From Paramecium sonneborni (taxonomy: Eukaryota; Ciliophora; Oligohymenophorea; Peniculida; Parameciidae), in assembly GCA_905182985.1 (NCBI GenBank), contig CAJJDN010000037.1, forward strand, positions 85,892 to 149,891: a DNA stretch of 64,000 bases, read 5' to 3'. A program made the translations under genes and the position numbers. Shown piece by piece: positions 37,447-50,020 of this stretch (positions are counted from its first letter, which is position 1; each line of letters starts with the position of its first letter). The notes beneath the pieces are model-generated. The model saw only the letters and a list, made by a program, of their open reading frames with translations, searched no databases and was not told where the DNA came from.

Positions 37447-38605
37447 TAACTAATCGTACCAATTGATCATAATTTACTTTTATTATTTATAAATTTTACA
37501 AAATAATTCATTCCAAAAATACCTTTTGAGATTATATATTAATGTATTTTTCTCAAACTTTATATTGTGAATTGTTAGTCTTACTAATCGTTAAAAAAGC
37601 TGAAAACATATTTCTTACGTTTCTGTCAAAATTAAGTATCAAATAATGTTACTCATAAAATTTTCTTAATAGTTGATTGTGTGTATTTAATAAAGTTTTA
37701 ATTTATTTTTTGTTTTTTAAATTTGATAATCATATCTTTTGTAGAGATTTTATCATAAATAGAGAATAGCAAATATTTAGAATAACTATTTTTAAAATCT
37801 AGATAAAAAATTCATATGTATTTCTGAAATGTAAAATTTGGACAAATTTAATGATAATCAAATCAAATTGACAAACAAACTCGAACATGTCAAAATTTGA
37901 TGAAAATTATTTAATTTTTTTTTCCTAATAAAATTTTATTTTACATTCATACCCCTTTTAAGCTTCTAATAATATTTTACATTATTGTAATATTTCTGAA
38001 TAAATTGTTTTATTTTTATTATAATAATATAATTAAATGGAAAGCATAGATAGTTTTGAGGGGAAACTATTTTACAAAATATACACACTTTGTAAGAAAA
38101 ATCAGATAAATGAAGAATAAAAAGGAAAATTAAAAGGTACTTTAGCAGATAAAGCCAACTAGACCTTGTAATCTTAAGAGATGAAAGAATTGAAATTGCA
38201 ATGAATTAATATTTAGAAGACAGAGATGAGTTACGACTTTTAGAAAATTTTCATAATTACTCTGGGGAAGAATATTCTCCAAAGAGTTTTAACAATTTTT
38301 CAGATGATGTATCGATAGGAAGTCATAGTAAATTTAAGGGCAAAAGACCTGCTAAAATGCAATTACCTAAAAAGACATTCACAATCAATTTAAGAAAGTA
38401 TGATGTCAAATTTATTCAAAAGAGATACCGATATTACTAACAGCTCTAAAGGTTTTCATTTATGCACTGCTAGATCAAGTGATAACAGAAATGTACTTGG
38501 TTTTAATGAACGACTAACTTAATAGAACTGGAGCGAATGCGAATGATTATAATTTTATTTTGCTTATTCATAACCTCACTTTAAATATGCTTATGAGAAT
38601 TAAAA
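37447..38605. repeat. Direct duplication, second copy (assembly overlap)
   Basis: Second member of the pair at 36287-37445, offset 1160; the sequence then continues into new DNA. Confidence 0.9.
38037..38482 (+). CDS. Small charged protein, unknown (assembly copy 2)
   Basis: Looks identical to the gene at 36877-37322 (intron here 38137-38162). Count once. Confidence 0.5.
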
Positions 38606-39686
38606 AGCATTTAAAACATTCAAAAGCATTATCAAAATTAATAATTTTTTGCTTTAGATGTTTCAATAGCTTAAAATAAAATGATTCTGGAAAATAAATT
38701 CATTAAATTGAATTAAATTAGGAAAATAAGAAATTCAACTAAAATCTAAATCCTTATTATATCAAGACATTAAAAATTGAGAAAAGTTATTAAACTTTCT
38801 TTAAAACCTATATTTAAAAATTATATTTATTGATTGATTACTCGTTTAAATAATTGAAAAAATATCAGGTTATTGAATGAATAATCAAAAAAAATTGTTA
38901 TTAATTACTCATTAATAAAATAACTAAAAGATATATTTTTTGTCTTATCTTGTAAATAATAAAAACTTCTTAAAATTTTCTTTCTTGAATTAGTATTTAG
39001 ATTTTTTAGTGATAACAAGCTACAGAAGTTTTGTAAAGTTAAAACATGATTTGCTGTAATTCTTTAGGATTATGATTTTATTTTTTTCCTCAAAAATAAA
39101 ATTTTTATTTGATAAATTCAGCAATATCCACTTGCTGCTCGGAATTTTTATTCTATTTCTTTCTCTATTTAGTTTTCCTACATGGTATATATAATATTAA
39201 AAAATATTGTTTTTTGATATTAACAATTATTAATTATCTCTACTTATTAATCAATTGGAATAAGGAAATTTAATTAAATAGCGATACTTGAATCAAAAAA
39301 ATACCATAAAGGACTATAAAATGAAAAATTAAGTTAAATCTAAAATTTAAACTACAAATGAAGTAAAATAAGATGGAAATCATAACAAAATATAAAAATA
39401 TTTAGTTACAAAAAGTAATGTTAAGTACTTGATGAAGATTGGTTGAATTAAATAAATTTAAAAGAATGTTTAATTTAAGTTTGGATAATCTAATATTTCA
39501 AACTCGATTATAATATAAGAATTCTTTATGTTGATTTATTCAATTGTTTTTTAATTTCAGTAACTTAACTGATTAGGGGCTTTTAAATAAATAAATATGA
39601 ATTAAAATTATTAGAATGTATACTTGGCATTGATATTATATTAAAATAATAATAAGCAGAAACATTCTAAAATAAATAAATAATTA
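38606..39686 (+). other. Intergenic, no gene seen
   Basis: About 1.1 kb of A+T-rich DNA with many A/T runs. Frames open in the ciliate code exist but have no coding character that I could defend. Confidence 0.45.
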
Positions 39687-40229
39687 TCATTATTTCTTGC
39701 CTTTAATCCATTAACCCTCTGTGACATGTCCATTAGTATTAATAAGTTTTCCCTTACCATGCTATTTTCCATTTTTCCATTCTCCAATATATTTTTAACC
39801 ATTAGACCATGTCATTTCACCTTGACCTTCTTTTTTGTCATTTTTAAACTATCCTAACAAAATAAATAAAGTTTTATACCTTGATATTGTTTACCATCCT
39901 CTATTAATATACCTTAACCATCAATTTTCCCTTCAACCCATTATCCTTTGTACTGTTTTCCTCCATACCATTAATATTCACCATAGCCATGAAAATTTTC
40001 ATTCTAAAACTCTCCATCGTAATATGATGAATCATTCCATTTAAATATTCCTCTTCCAGTTTTCTTACCGGCTTCAAAATTTCCTTCAAAATAATCTCCA
40101 TTTTTCCACTATATTTTACCTTTTCCATGCTACATTAAAATAATGACATACAGGAAGACCATTTTAGAGTTCACCTTCGTATACTCCTCCATCAGGATAT
40201 ATATATGGAGTATTAATACAACAACCCAT
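39687..40229 (-). CDS. MORN-repeat protein with N-terminal lipidation motif
   Basis: 164 aa, start 40229, TGA 39687-39689, introns 40130-40151 (22 nt) and 39854-39879 (26 nt). After MGCCINTPYIYPDGG come six to seven MORN repeats with the usual (Y/F)-x-G-x-(F/W)-x-x-(G)-K-x-x-G-x-G spacing, such as YEGELQNGLPHGKGKI, YDGEFQNENFHGYGEY and YIGEWKNGKQHGKGKL. MORN repeats bind membranes or act as scaffolds at the cell cortex and in cilia. MGCC at the N-terminus is a fitting site for myristoylation on Gly2 and palmitoylation on Cys3/Cys4, which suggests membrane anchoring (inference). Confidence 0.85.
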
Positions 40230-41268
40230 AATTCAAATAAAATAATCAATCAAATTTGTACTCAATCAAATCGTTAATCTCATCTCCTTTAATTACAACA
40301 TCTAAATTTCAATTCATCAGAAGTTTCTTAAAACAGAGTTGCTAAATCATTTAGTTCTACTTTTTTTCATTTTTATTTTTTCTTGTAACACAGATGTTGT
40401 CAGTTAGAAAATTCAAAAAAAAGTCAAAATAAATCATAAATCTAGTACTTTTTTAGACTATATGCATTTGAAAAAAATATATTGTTTCAGAAATTTTAAT
40501 ATCAATCTGTATTTATATTTATGTATTTCTTTGTTAATATTCCCTATTATAAACTAAACAGCTATTAAAACTTAATATTTAGAGAAATCCATTAATCAAC
40601 TTATTTAGAATCTATTGGAATAAGTAAAAAAATAAATTTAAAATTACAAAGTTTAGATTAGATATAAAGAAAAAGTTAATCAAGTTATCTATTAAATTTT
40701 TTTGAATAAATATTTTTTCATAAATCTAAATAGAATGAAAATATCATTTAATCAATTCTAAAGAAATTGAAAAATTTTTTATGATTAAAATCTTCTTTTA
40801 TTCCATAAAATCACTGATATGAATACATTATTTCTATCTTTATTATTATTCTACATAATAAATATAAAATTTTAATTAAAAGAATATGTATTTTTATTAA
40901 ATTTCGAGTATTTAATTGTAGATTATTGAAACAAGGTTCTTTTAATATATCTTTTATATGTAAAGGGTTTGTTAATAATGAAAAAATAAGTCATTAATCT
41001 CTTTTTAATGTTCTTTTTTATATAATAAAGGTAATTTAATGTAAACTAGTAAAATTATCTACTCAATCGTCTTATAAAATAGAGATTTATATTGTTTATT
41101 CTTAAGGGGAACGATTATAAAAAACTAACTGATTTAAGTCAGTCACTGTAATAAATGAGATTTTGTGTTAAATGATAGAATTATTAAACATTATTGAGTT
41201 ATTTTAGATTTAAGTATGAAGATGTAGCTCTAAATTTGTAAATAATGTCCATTTTAATAATATTTATA
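40230..41268 (+). other. Intergenic, no gene seen
   Basis: About 1 kb of A+T-rich DNA between divergent genes. An ATG at 41245 in frame with the next gene could be an alternative start for it. Confidence 0.5.
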
Positions 41269-42566
41269 ATGGATAACAAATATATAGAAGAATTTGAGCA
41301 TTTAGATTAAGATTAGAAAAGCTAAATGTTGAAGAACATGAAATAATTTATATCTCAATTGTAGTTATAGATTTAAGATCTTGAGAAGAGTGCGATTGAT
41401 ATAATTATGGAAAAAGATGAAAAAATATAATAGTTAGAAGCTATCATTCAAGCAAATCATGGATCTAGACAATATAATAAAGATGATGAAATAATGCAGC
41501 TGAAAAAGTAAATAATCTGTTTGAAAATAGTCACATCAATGAATTAAATTAAAGGATTGATGCAATCTAGATGAAACATTTTGAGTAATTGTAAGAATAG
41601 GAGAGAAAATGGAATACATATTTGTTAGATCAAATCCAATTAAGTAGTAATGATGGACAATAGGAAAAAATTGAGATGTTAGAAACTTTACATTATTTAG
41701 AAGAAAAAGTATATTCACTTGATAGAGAAGTATAAAATTTACTAATTCTAGTTGGAAATGAAAGAGAATTAATAGATGTTTGACAGGAACACAATCAATT
41801 AATTGACAAATATCAACTAATAGTTATTAGATGAAAGTTAAGAACTAAACTAACAGTTAATAAAAATGTAGAGATAAATGGAATTAATGAAAGAACATTT
41901 CTAACAGGAAAAAAATAGTATAGAAATTAAAATTAATGTATTCATTTCTATTTATATTAGAAATAAAATATCTAAATAACTTAAATATCGAAATAGGCTT
42001 TAACACTAAAACTACAAAATAATAAATTAACATAAAATAATAAAGAACTACTAGTACAAATAAATGAATTGAAAGATTAATTGGAAACATACCATGAAAA
42101 TAAAGACAAAGTGCATTCTGAGAATTATTAATTATAATAGACAGCTCATTCAACTGATTAATATTTAAGAGAAGAAGTCAATATAACAGCATTTGAATTT
42201 TTAGATGAAAGTTACGAAGAAAAAGATATTACTACTCATCTTAGAAAGCTTTTAGATGAAAAGTCTGAATTGTGCATATAATATGAAGAATGTCTTCGTT
42301 AATCAACTAAATAAATAAAGGAATAAAGAGCTTAATTATAACTCTTATAAAACCAACTCAAAATTATAAGGAAATAATAATTTAATTAGAGGAACCTTAA
42401 AGAATATGTATAAATGTTGGAAAGTGATTATTTGGTTTCAAAATAACTATTATGCGAAAAAGTAGATAAATATTAAGAATAAGTTATATCATTAAGTTAA
42501 GAAAATTATGATCTTAAACAAAAATTAAAGTGTTTCTAAACTAGATTTCATAAAAAATTTAACTGA
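41269..42566 (+). CDS. Coiled-coil protein
   Basis: 409 aa, introns 41508-41530, 41730-41751 and 41938-41960, each confirmed by the frame needed for the next exon. Almost the whole protein is predicted coiled coil rich in Glu, Gln, Lys, Leu and Ile, for example KIEMLETLHYLEEKVYSLDR, NQQLLDESQELNQQLIKMQR and EQRAQLQLLQNQLKIIRKQQ. No catalytic domain. Likely a structural or basal-body/cortical protein, but the family is not recognised. An (AT)n tract at 42571-42586 follows the stop, and a second lies at about 42644-42660. Confidence 0.7.
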
Positions 42567-42775
42567 AATATCTATATATATATATATAAATTTATATTAT
42601 CATGATTTCATTATCATTTAGTAAATTATGATTTTTCAGTTTTATATATATATATATATATTGTCTTATTATTTTAGTTGTACTATGATAATAACTTTTC
42701 TCAATTTATTATTAATATTTTATAATATAGTCACTAAATACGATAAATAATTGAGATATTAAATAATAATTAAAA

Positions 42776-44023
42776 ATGAAAGGATTTATGAATCCAATTT
42801 TTCAACCTGTTGATAATAACATTATAGTAGAAGAGAGAAGAACTTTTCAAATGCCTTTGCCAAATATACATTAGGGTGTTGAAGTGCCTTAAGAATATGA
42901 ACGAATTTTTTCATCAATCACAGACTCGTCATAACAGCTTAACGATAGTTTATTATTGCCATTTGATAATTCAAAATATGAGTAAACCCTTTAACTTTAA
43001 AATAAAAAATGTCAATAAATAAATAATTCTACATAATAAAAGAATTAGAGACAAATCGTTAAAGTTGACAAGAATCGCTTATAATAAATTCTATAAATTC
43101 TTTCGAGCTATCATCAATCTCAATAGAAAACAAAAAAAGAATAAATAATAAATCCTATTAATTAATCAAAGAATATTAAGAATACATCTGAGACAAAACA
43201 AACTTAAATCAACAAAATGAAAAATAAAATAAAAAACGATACAACTCCTAAACATCAACTTACATCTAATTTGAATGAAAATGAATAAAAGTCACTTAAG
43301 CAAAGATCTTCAACCAATTATACTCCAAGAGCTGAAACTTCACTAATAGCTACCTGTCACTATAGTTCCAAAAATTTGGATGCAAATTCTAATCAAAAAT
43401 AAGATGATACAAACATCATTTAGCTTTTATAAAAAAGAACAAAATCTTAATATCATCCAAAACAAATGATTAAACATTAAATTGATGAAATTAATCAAAA
43501 AATCATTCAGCTAAAAAGTCTAATTTTTAAAGCAATCAAATTCGATCCTTTCTTAGAAAATATTTAATAATACATAAATAGGATTATTTAGTAAAATGAA
43601 GATAGTAATCTTTTGTAAAAAGAAATTGTTAATCTAAAAGATTTTACAAACTCAAAATCATTTAAAGATCAGAAATACTATATTTACTTTAATATTTAAA
43701 AATTATTATCTTTGGCTAAAGAGAAGTAAAAAAAGTTATAAATAATAATGATATTTAATAAAGAAGGTTGTTCTAATGATAGTCTTTAAAGTCCAAAAAC
43801 TAATTGTATTTTATCAAGATAAACAACATCAGATAATATTACAGAGGATATTTAAGATGACAAAAGAAAATTTTTTGCATTAGTTGTAAACAGGAAACTT
43901 GAATTACCCTTTAATCATCCAAACAAAGATTTATTACTATGTGACTTATATGAAAAAGCATTGAAATTGGGTATTAAGAAAAGTGATTGGCAATAATTTA
44001 TTGCTAATGAAGTTAAATTTTGA
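42776..44023 (+). CDS. Low-complexity Gln/Asn/Lys-rich protein, unknown
   Basis: 415 aa in one exon, ATG 42776 to TGA 44021-44023. The first 240 residues are low-complexity and rich in Gln, Asn, Lys and Ser. A helical part lies near 250-330 (MIKHQIDEINQKIIQLKSLI) and a more ordered C-terminus around 360-415 (RKFFALVVNRKLELPFNHPN, KDLLLCDLYEKALKLGIKKS). I do not recognise a domain. Between this gene and its neighbours are about 200 bp on each side. Confidence 0.65.
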
Positions 44024-44225
44024 TAACATATTGATTAATCAAGTTATTCATATGTTTTTTTCTTTTTAAAAAAAGGTTTTAAAAATTATTTCTTGATATC
44101 TTTTAAATAAATAATTATTTTAAAATTTTTGACTAGTTCTTTTATAAATCAAACTTAATTTTTTTTGATATAATCTTAAAATTTTTAGAGATAAATTTAT
44201 TACTATTAAAATAATTAATAAGAAA

Positions 44226-45517
44226 ATGTAATAAGAAGAGGTAGCAGAATTAATGTTAGAACAAGGTGGAATTCCAGTCTCTTAATTATACAATTCATGT
44301 GTTAATATTGATTTACTTTAATGTCCAATTTGTTTTAATATTCTTTGGAAACCAATTGCATGTGGGTAAGATAGATGTTTTTCCTCATTTTGTTAATTTT
44401 GTATTGAGGCTTGGTTAAATTAGAAAAAGTATTATTCTTAGAAATGATTAGTGTATAATCTACATTTGATGAGGAAGAAGAAACTTTTGCAAATGAAAAT
44501 AATTGTCCAAAGTGTAAAAGAGTTTTTATTAAAACTGAGATACCTTTAGTGAAAGTATTATTATTTTAAATTGAATTGAAATGTATTCACTCAGGTATAT
44601 TAATACATTATAAGATTGTACTTAGGTGATACCATATGTTGAATATGAGAACCATATTTTTAATTGTAAAGATAGAAAGAAATAATGCAGAGGTTGTTAA
44701 TAATACATTTTATAAAATAAACTAGAGGAACATGAGACATTATGCTCTTAGATTCCTGTAGAATGCGAGAAATGTCATAAAATGATGCCTAAAATTGAAC
44801 TTGAATCTAAACATAATAGATATGTAATAAAACTCATTATTAGAAGAATTGTATAGATAATTTATTTAAGATTTAAGACTAGTAATTAGAAAATCTATAC
44901 ACCTAATATTTAATTTGTGATGATATCATGAATTATTATGAAGAAAAGATTAATAGATTGATTTAAGGAGATTTAATAGTATTAAATGAATATCGCTTTT
45001 TTACTATTTTTATTGCTAATTATCTATTCTCATCTGATAATTTATATATTGCAAGACTTGTTAGGTAAAATTATTAACATTTATTAGAAATTCTTATAAT
45101 GATAATAAATAAAAAAATGATTTTTTACATTTTTATGTCGATTATCATTTTACAACTGGTTTGGAAGGATATGAATGGAGAATTCGTTTAATACGTTTAA
45201 GAGGTAATTTATTAATTGGAATTTGTTCATCATAATTATCAAATTCAGTTGATTTTATAGTAAATAGGTTAGGAGAAGTAAAAAAGAAGGAGGAAAATGA
45301 TAATAGGTATCATATTATTAGAAAAGTGAATTTTACTTTTGGAGAAGGAGATGTAATAAGATTTTAAATTTTACCATTCATGCAATGTTTAAGAATTACA
45401 AATGAAACAAGACATTTAACATTTAGTTTTAATCGAAATGAATTATAAGAAATGGGAGATGAATATTTCAGTTTTTTTAGTCTTGAGTATTAAGGAGATG
45501 CTCTTCAATTTTTATGA
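44226..45517 (+). CDS. RING/TRAF-type zinc-finger protein
   Basis: 401 aa, introns 44429-44451, 44595-44614, 44824-44843 and 45065-45087 (two of 20 nt, two of 23 nt). A RING-like cluster at about residues 30-70 (CPICFNILWKPIACG, FCQFCIEAW) is followed by CPKCKRVF and a TRAF-type zinc finger region (CTQVIPYVEYENHIFNCKDR, CRGCQQYI, LEEHETLCSQIPVECEKC). The C-terminal 150 residues form a separate beta-rich domain (GLEGYEWRIRLIRLRGNLLI, HIIRKVNFTFGEGDVIRFQI) reminiscent of SPRY-like folds. This suggests an E3 ubiquitin ligase with a substrate-binding tail; the enzyme role is inferred from family. Confidence 0.75.
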
Positions 45518-45531
45518 TATTAATTTTTTTT

Positions 45532-46200
45532 ATGTAACAAAATTGTAATTTGATTCTCAACGACCGAGGATCTCTATGGTTAGGAGACTACGAGTCTGCT
45601 CTTAATTAGGTATAAGAAAATATCAATCTTTAAGGAGTTCTTAAAAAGTAAAGGAATAAGGACAGTTATAACAGTAGCTGCAGGATTGAATTTAAAATAT
45701 GAAGGAATTGTCCATCATAAAATAGAAATATTGGATATAGAATTAACCAATATATCTCAATATTTTCAAACAGCCAATGATTGGATAGAAAGAGGATTTA
45801 ATATAGGAGGAGTATTAGGTATCATAAATCTATTATAAAAAGTTAAGTTCACTGCATGGCAGGTGTCTCCCGATCTGCAGCCATAATAATAGCATATTTA
45901 ATTGAGAGAAAAAAAATGAATTATTATTAGGCTTTTACTTTTGTTAAATCTAAACGACCTTAAATAAATCCTAACAAAGGTTTTACCAATTAATTAATGT
46001 CTTATGCAACAAGAACTGCGTAACCTCCAATACCAAAATCATAAAGAGCCAACCATTTTCAATAAAATTAGGATTAATTTGAGAGTAATTAATATGCTCC
46101 AGTTACTCGTAAAAGTTCAGCAGGACTTATATAATAAAATACTAATTTCTATAAATCTATTACTAAATCAATGTCACAAAGTAAAAACAAAAACAAATGA
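45532..46200 (+). CDS. Dual-specificity protein phosphatase
   Basis: 204 aa, introns 45610-45634 (25 nt) and 45819-45847 (29 nt). The second intron interrupts the catalytic loop; removing it gives GGVLVHCMAGVSRSAAIIIA, the HC(x5)R signature of Cys-based phosphatases, with the nucleophile near Cys90. Further DSP features are GSLWLGDYESAL near the start, an Asp in ILDIELTNISQYF (candidate general acid) and QAFTFVKSKRPQINPNKGFT after the loop. It dephosphorylates Tyr and/or Ser/Thr in target proteins. The C-terminal 45 residues are low-complexity. It starts 14 bp after the RING gene stop. Confidence 0.85.
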
Positions 46201-46347
46201 ATTTCTATCAATATACAACTAAACATATTTAATCAACTAAATTTCATACTTTAATTATAAATAAAATTCGAGAAAATTTTTAAGAATAAGAATTTATTTT
46301 CTTCTTCTAATCATTAATCTTTATTATTTTATAAAAAAAAAACTAGA

Positions 46348-46870
46348 TTTACATAAATTGGTATTATGAATAAAGATTAAATGTTTTAAATCTAAAAAAA
46401 AACAAGGATTACTTCAAAAGTATTTATATTTAAAATGATAATTATCAAGTTGAGATTAATTTTAAATAATAAAGACAAATCTAGTGTTTTTAGTCATAGT
46501 TAATCAAATTACTCTGAATTAGTTCTTACTAATCCAATTTAAAAATCAGATAAATCATCATATCTTTTCTTCTAATCATTTATCAATTCTTAAGATGTTC
46601 CTGCCTAATTAATATAAACATTATCAAGATTAATCATTCTGATTACATCCTAAGGAACATAATGAACATGATTTTCCCAACAATTCCAACTATTTTTTAA
46701 AGAACTTTGTTCTCTTTCTTCTTAGATTGGTACAATTAATTGATTCTAATATCTCTAATACTATCTTGAAATTGTAATCTAAGAAGTTTATAAAATATTT
46801 TCATTATTTCTTGTTTCTATGATATCACAATCATCAAAACTTTTATTAGATTTTTTTTGTTATGGTGTAT
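46348..46870. repeat. Direct duplication, first copy (assembly overlap at gap)
   Basis: 523 bases repeated at 47525-48047, on either side of a 654-base run of N (46871-47524). The first copy stops inside the kinase gene. Confidence 0.85.
46494..46870 (-). pseudogene. 3' fragment of the protein kinase gene (assembly fragment)
   Basis: Holds the C-terminal tail of the kinase at 47671-49070 and is cut by the N run. Almost certainly a contig-end artefact. Confidence 0.8.
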
Positions 46871-47524
46871 NNNNNNNNNNNNNNNNNNNNNNNNNNNNNN
46901 NNNNNNNNNNNNNNNNNNNNNNNNNNNNNNNNNNNNNNNNNNNNNNNNNNNNNNNNNNNNNNNNNNNNNNNNNNNNNNNNNNNNNNNNNNNNNNNNNNNN
47001 NNNNNNNNNNNNNNNNNNNNNNNNNNNNNNNNNNNNNNNNNNNNNNNNNNNNNNNNNNNNNNNNNNNNNNNNNNNNNNNNNNNNNNNNNNNNNNNNNNNN
47101 NNNNNNNNNNNNNNNNNNNNNNNNNNNNNNNNNNNNNNNNNNNNNNNNNNNNNNNNNNNNNNNNNNNNNNNNNNNNNNNNNNNNNNNNNNNNNNNNNNNN
47201 NNNNNNNNNNNNNNNNNNNNNNNNNNNNNNNNNNNNNNNNNNNNNNNNNNNNNNNNNNNNNNNNNNNNNNNNNNNNNNNNNNNNNNNNNNNNNNNNNNNN
47301 NNNNNNNNNNNNNNNNNNNNNNNNNNNNNNNNNNNNNNNNNNNNNNNNNNNNNNNNNNNNNNNNNNNNNNNNNNNNNNNNNNNNNNNNNNNNNNNNNNNN
47401 NNNNNNNNNNNNNNNNNNNNNNNNNNNNNNNNNNNNNNNNNNNNNNNNNNNNNNNNNNNNNNNNNNNNNNNNNNNNNNNNNNNNNNNNNNNNNNNNNNNN
47501 NNNNNNNNNNNNNNNNNNNNNNNN
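46871..47524. other. Assembly gap, 654 N
   Basis: Run of N. Because both flanks carry the same 523 bases, the gap may not represent missing sequence at all. Any reading frame through it is meaningless. Confidence 0.95.
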
Positions 47525-48047
47525 TTTACATAAATTGGTATTATGAATAAAGATTAAATGTTTTAAATCTAAAAAAAAACAAGGATTACTTCAAAAGTAT
47601 TTATATTTAAAATGATAATTATCAAGTTGAGATTAATTTTAAATAATAAAGACAAATCTAGTGTTTTTAGTCATAGTTAATCAAATTACTCTGAATTAGT
47701 TCTTACTAATCCAATTTAAAAATCAGATAAATCATCATATCTTTTCTTCTAATCATTTATCAATTCTTAAGATGTTCCTGCCTAATTAATATAAACATTA
47801 TCAAGATTAATCATTCTGATTACATCCTAAGGAACATAATGAACATGATTTTCCCAACAATTCCAACTATTTTTTAAAGAACTTTGTTCTCTTTCTTCTT
47901 AGATTGGTACAATTAATTGATTCTAATATCTCTAATACTATCTTGAAATTGTAATCTAAGAAGTTTATAAAATATTTTCATTATTTCTTGTTTCTATGAT
48001 ATCACAATCATCAAAACTTTTATTAGATTTTTTTTGTTATGGTGTAT
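47525..48047. repeat. Direct duplication, second copy (assembly overlap at gap)
   Basis: Second member of the pair at 46348-46870, offset 1177; continues into the body of the kinase gene. Confidence 0.85.
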
Positions 48048-49070
48048 GAAGCCAAGGATGTAAAACAAATCCTACATATAAAATTAAAATTTATACCTTC
48101 AGCAGATAGTCTTTTATTAGGATCTTTTTCTAATAATCTTTTGATCAAATCTTAAATCAATGGATTTAATTAACAAAGAGTCTAATAATTTAATTTAGAA
48201 TCAGTAATCATTTCAATAGTATCTAATATAGTTTCTGATTAAAAAGGTAACTATCCAAATAATAGTTGATATAAAATAATTCCAGCTGACCAAATATCAA
48301 CTAAAAATTTAGTTATAATTTAATACTTTTTTCATCATATCCACCTCCCATAAATATTTCAGGGGCTTAATAAAATAATGAACCGGTCCTAGTCCACATA
48401 TCTATGTTTTTAGTTACTTTTCCTTTTACTAAAAATCTTTTAGATACTCCAAAATCTATCAATTTAATAGTGAAAGATTCTCCTATCAAAATATTATCAG
48501 GTTTCAAATCTCTATGACAAACTCCTCTTTAATGTAAAGATAATAAAGATTATGCCAAATTTAATGTAATCTATTAGATATCTTCTTCACATAAAGAACC
48601 TATTTTTTATTCTAAACTAGGAAAGTGACAATATTCCATAACAAGATGATGCTCCTCTTTTTTTGAATTTATGAATAAGTCAAGAGCTTTTACAACAAAA
48701 TTAAGATCATTAAGTCCTCTATTTAAATCAAATGTTTCTCTTATTGTATTGATTACTTCTGTATCACCAGTTCTGAATACCTTTACAGCATATGCCATTC
48801 TATCCTAAGCTCCATTATTTCTATTTGGATCTCTTCTATAATATTTTTTTACAATTCCATGTGCTCCCTCACCTTTAGTTAAATATTCAATTTACCTATT
48901 TATTCATCTCCATATTCATAAACATCACTAAAATGTCTAAATTATTAATTTATAGCTTTTGGCTAATTGTTTGGAATAGAAGGAGATTAATTTTGCCTAC
49001 CTTACTTCCACCCTACATTTCTTCTTTTCCCATTAAACAAAGCTTTTTATAAAGAAGCTCTTATAGTCAT
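47671..49070 (-). CDS. Ser/Thr protein kinase
   Basis: 441 aa, start 49070, TGA 47671-47673, introns 48873-48895, 48301-48326 and 48072-48096. Canonical kinase marks are all present: GEGAHGIV Gly loop (restored by the first splice), AYAVKVF with the ATP Lys near residue 87, CHRDLKPDN near 178, IDFGVS, FYQAPEIF and [22 protein letters not shown]-terminal region of about 120 residues is Ser/Asn/Gln-rich. The general layout is that of CAMK/CDPK-like or NEK-like ciliate kinases, but no EF hands or other accessory domains are visible, so I leave the subfamily open. Confidence 0.85.
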
Positions 49071-49556
49071 TTAATTCTACCGATTCATCAAGTATATATA
49101 ATAATTATTTTTCTTAATTTGAATACTACTACTAAAAAGCATTATTTAATTTCCATTCAATGGTATCAATTAAATGTATAATATAATCACTTTTTTATTT
49201 CAATTACAAAAAAACATATTTCTTTTAAATTTTTTAAATTCTAAAAACCATTACATAAATATACACTTCCTTGTTATTTGCTGAAAAAATACAATTTATT
49301 TTAGATGATTAAACAAATATTAAAATAATTAAAGTTATATTGCGATTGAAAATTAATTAGAATAAGTGATTCATAATTATATAAAAACAAATTGAAATAT
49401 AATAGATGAAAAAGCAAGCAAGATATTTATAAGAATTCATAAAATATTTAAAATTTTATGTTTAAGAAACATTATATTGAAAAAATTATTAGCATAAGTT
49501 ATATCAATTAATATCTATTGGAATTCTTTTTAAATATTTATTTAAACAAAATTATT
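49071..49556 (+). other. Intergenic, no gene seen
   Basis: A+T-rich spacer between the divergent kinase (-) and Alba (+) genes; no coding frame recognised. Confidence 0.5.
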
Positions 49557-49936
49557 ATGAGTTAGTAAAAGCAACCATTGGACCCAAAAGACTCTGTTTT
49601 GAATATTTCATTAAAGAAATCCTCAGGCTAATTTATTTTCTTATCAAAAATCTTCTTGAATAAATTTGGATAGGTTGATTTGCATGGTTTAGGTGAGGCA
49701 ACCAAGACTGTAGCTGCAGTTGCAGAAACACTTTAAAGAAAGGTAAAATAGATATTAAATTTAAGTAATATGCTACAATAAAGAAAATTGAGACCTAAAC
49801 ATATACACCAGAACAAGGTGGAAAAAAAATAAAATTGATTGCCAAATTAGAAATAACAGAAGAAGGAAAAACATTAATTGAACAAGAATTGTAAAGAAAA
49901 CAACCAGAAAAAAAATAAGAATAATAAGATTGGTGA
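49557..49936 (+). CDS. Alba-family DNA/RNA-binding protein
   Basis: 118 aa, intron 49743-49765 (23 nt). The N-terminus has DSVLNISLKKSSGQFIFLSK, then FGQVDLHGLGEATKTVAAVA, the G-x-G-x-A...A-V-x-V-A-E pattern of Alba proteins, and after the splice a strand pair (QYATIKKIETQTYTP, KIKLIAKLEIT). The tail is charged (Lys/Glu/Gln). Alba proteins bind RNA or DNA; eukaryotic members include Rpp20/Rpp25 of RNase P/MRP and translation or telomere-associated factors in protists. Which of these applies here cannot be told. Confidence 0.7.
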
Positions 49937-50020
49937 ATATAATAAAATATATTTTAATAGAAAGAGGAAAGTGTATAATTATTATTAGATAAATGGTTTT
50001 CTTATATTAATTTTTAAATA

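Noticed and set aside
39904..40128. Alternative - strand frame in the MORN gene
   Set aside because: The neighbouring frame gives regular MORN repeats; this one is a shifted shadow.
46819..47550. Long apparent open frames through the N run
   Set aside because: They consist of unknown bases and carry no coding information.
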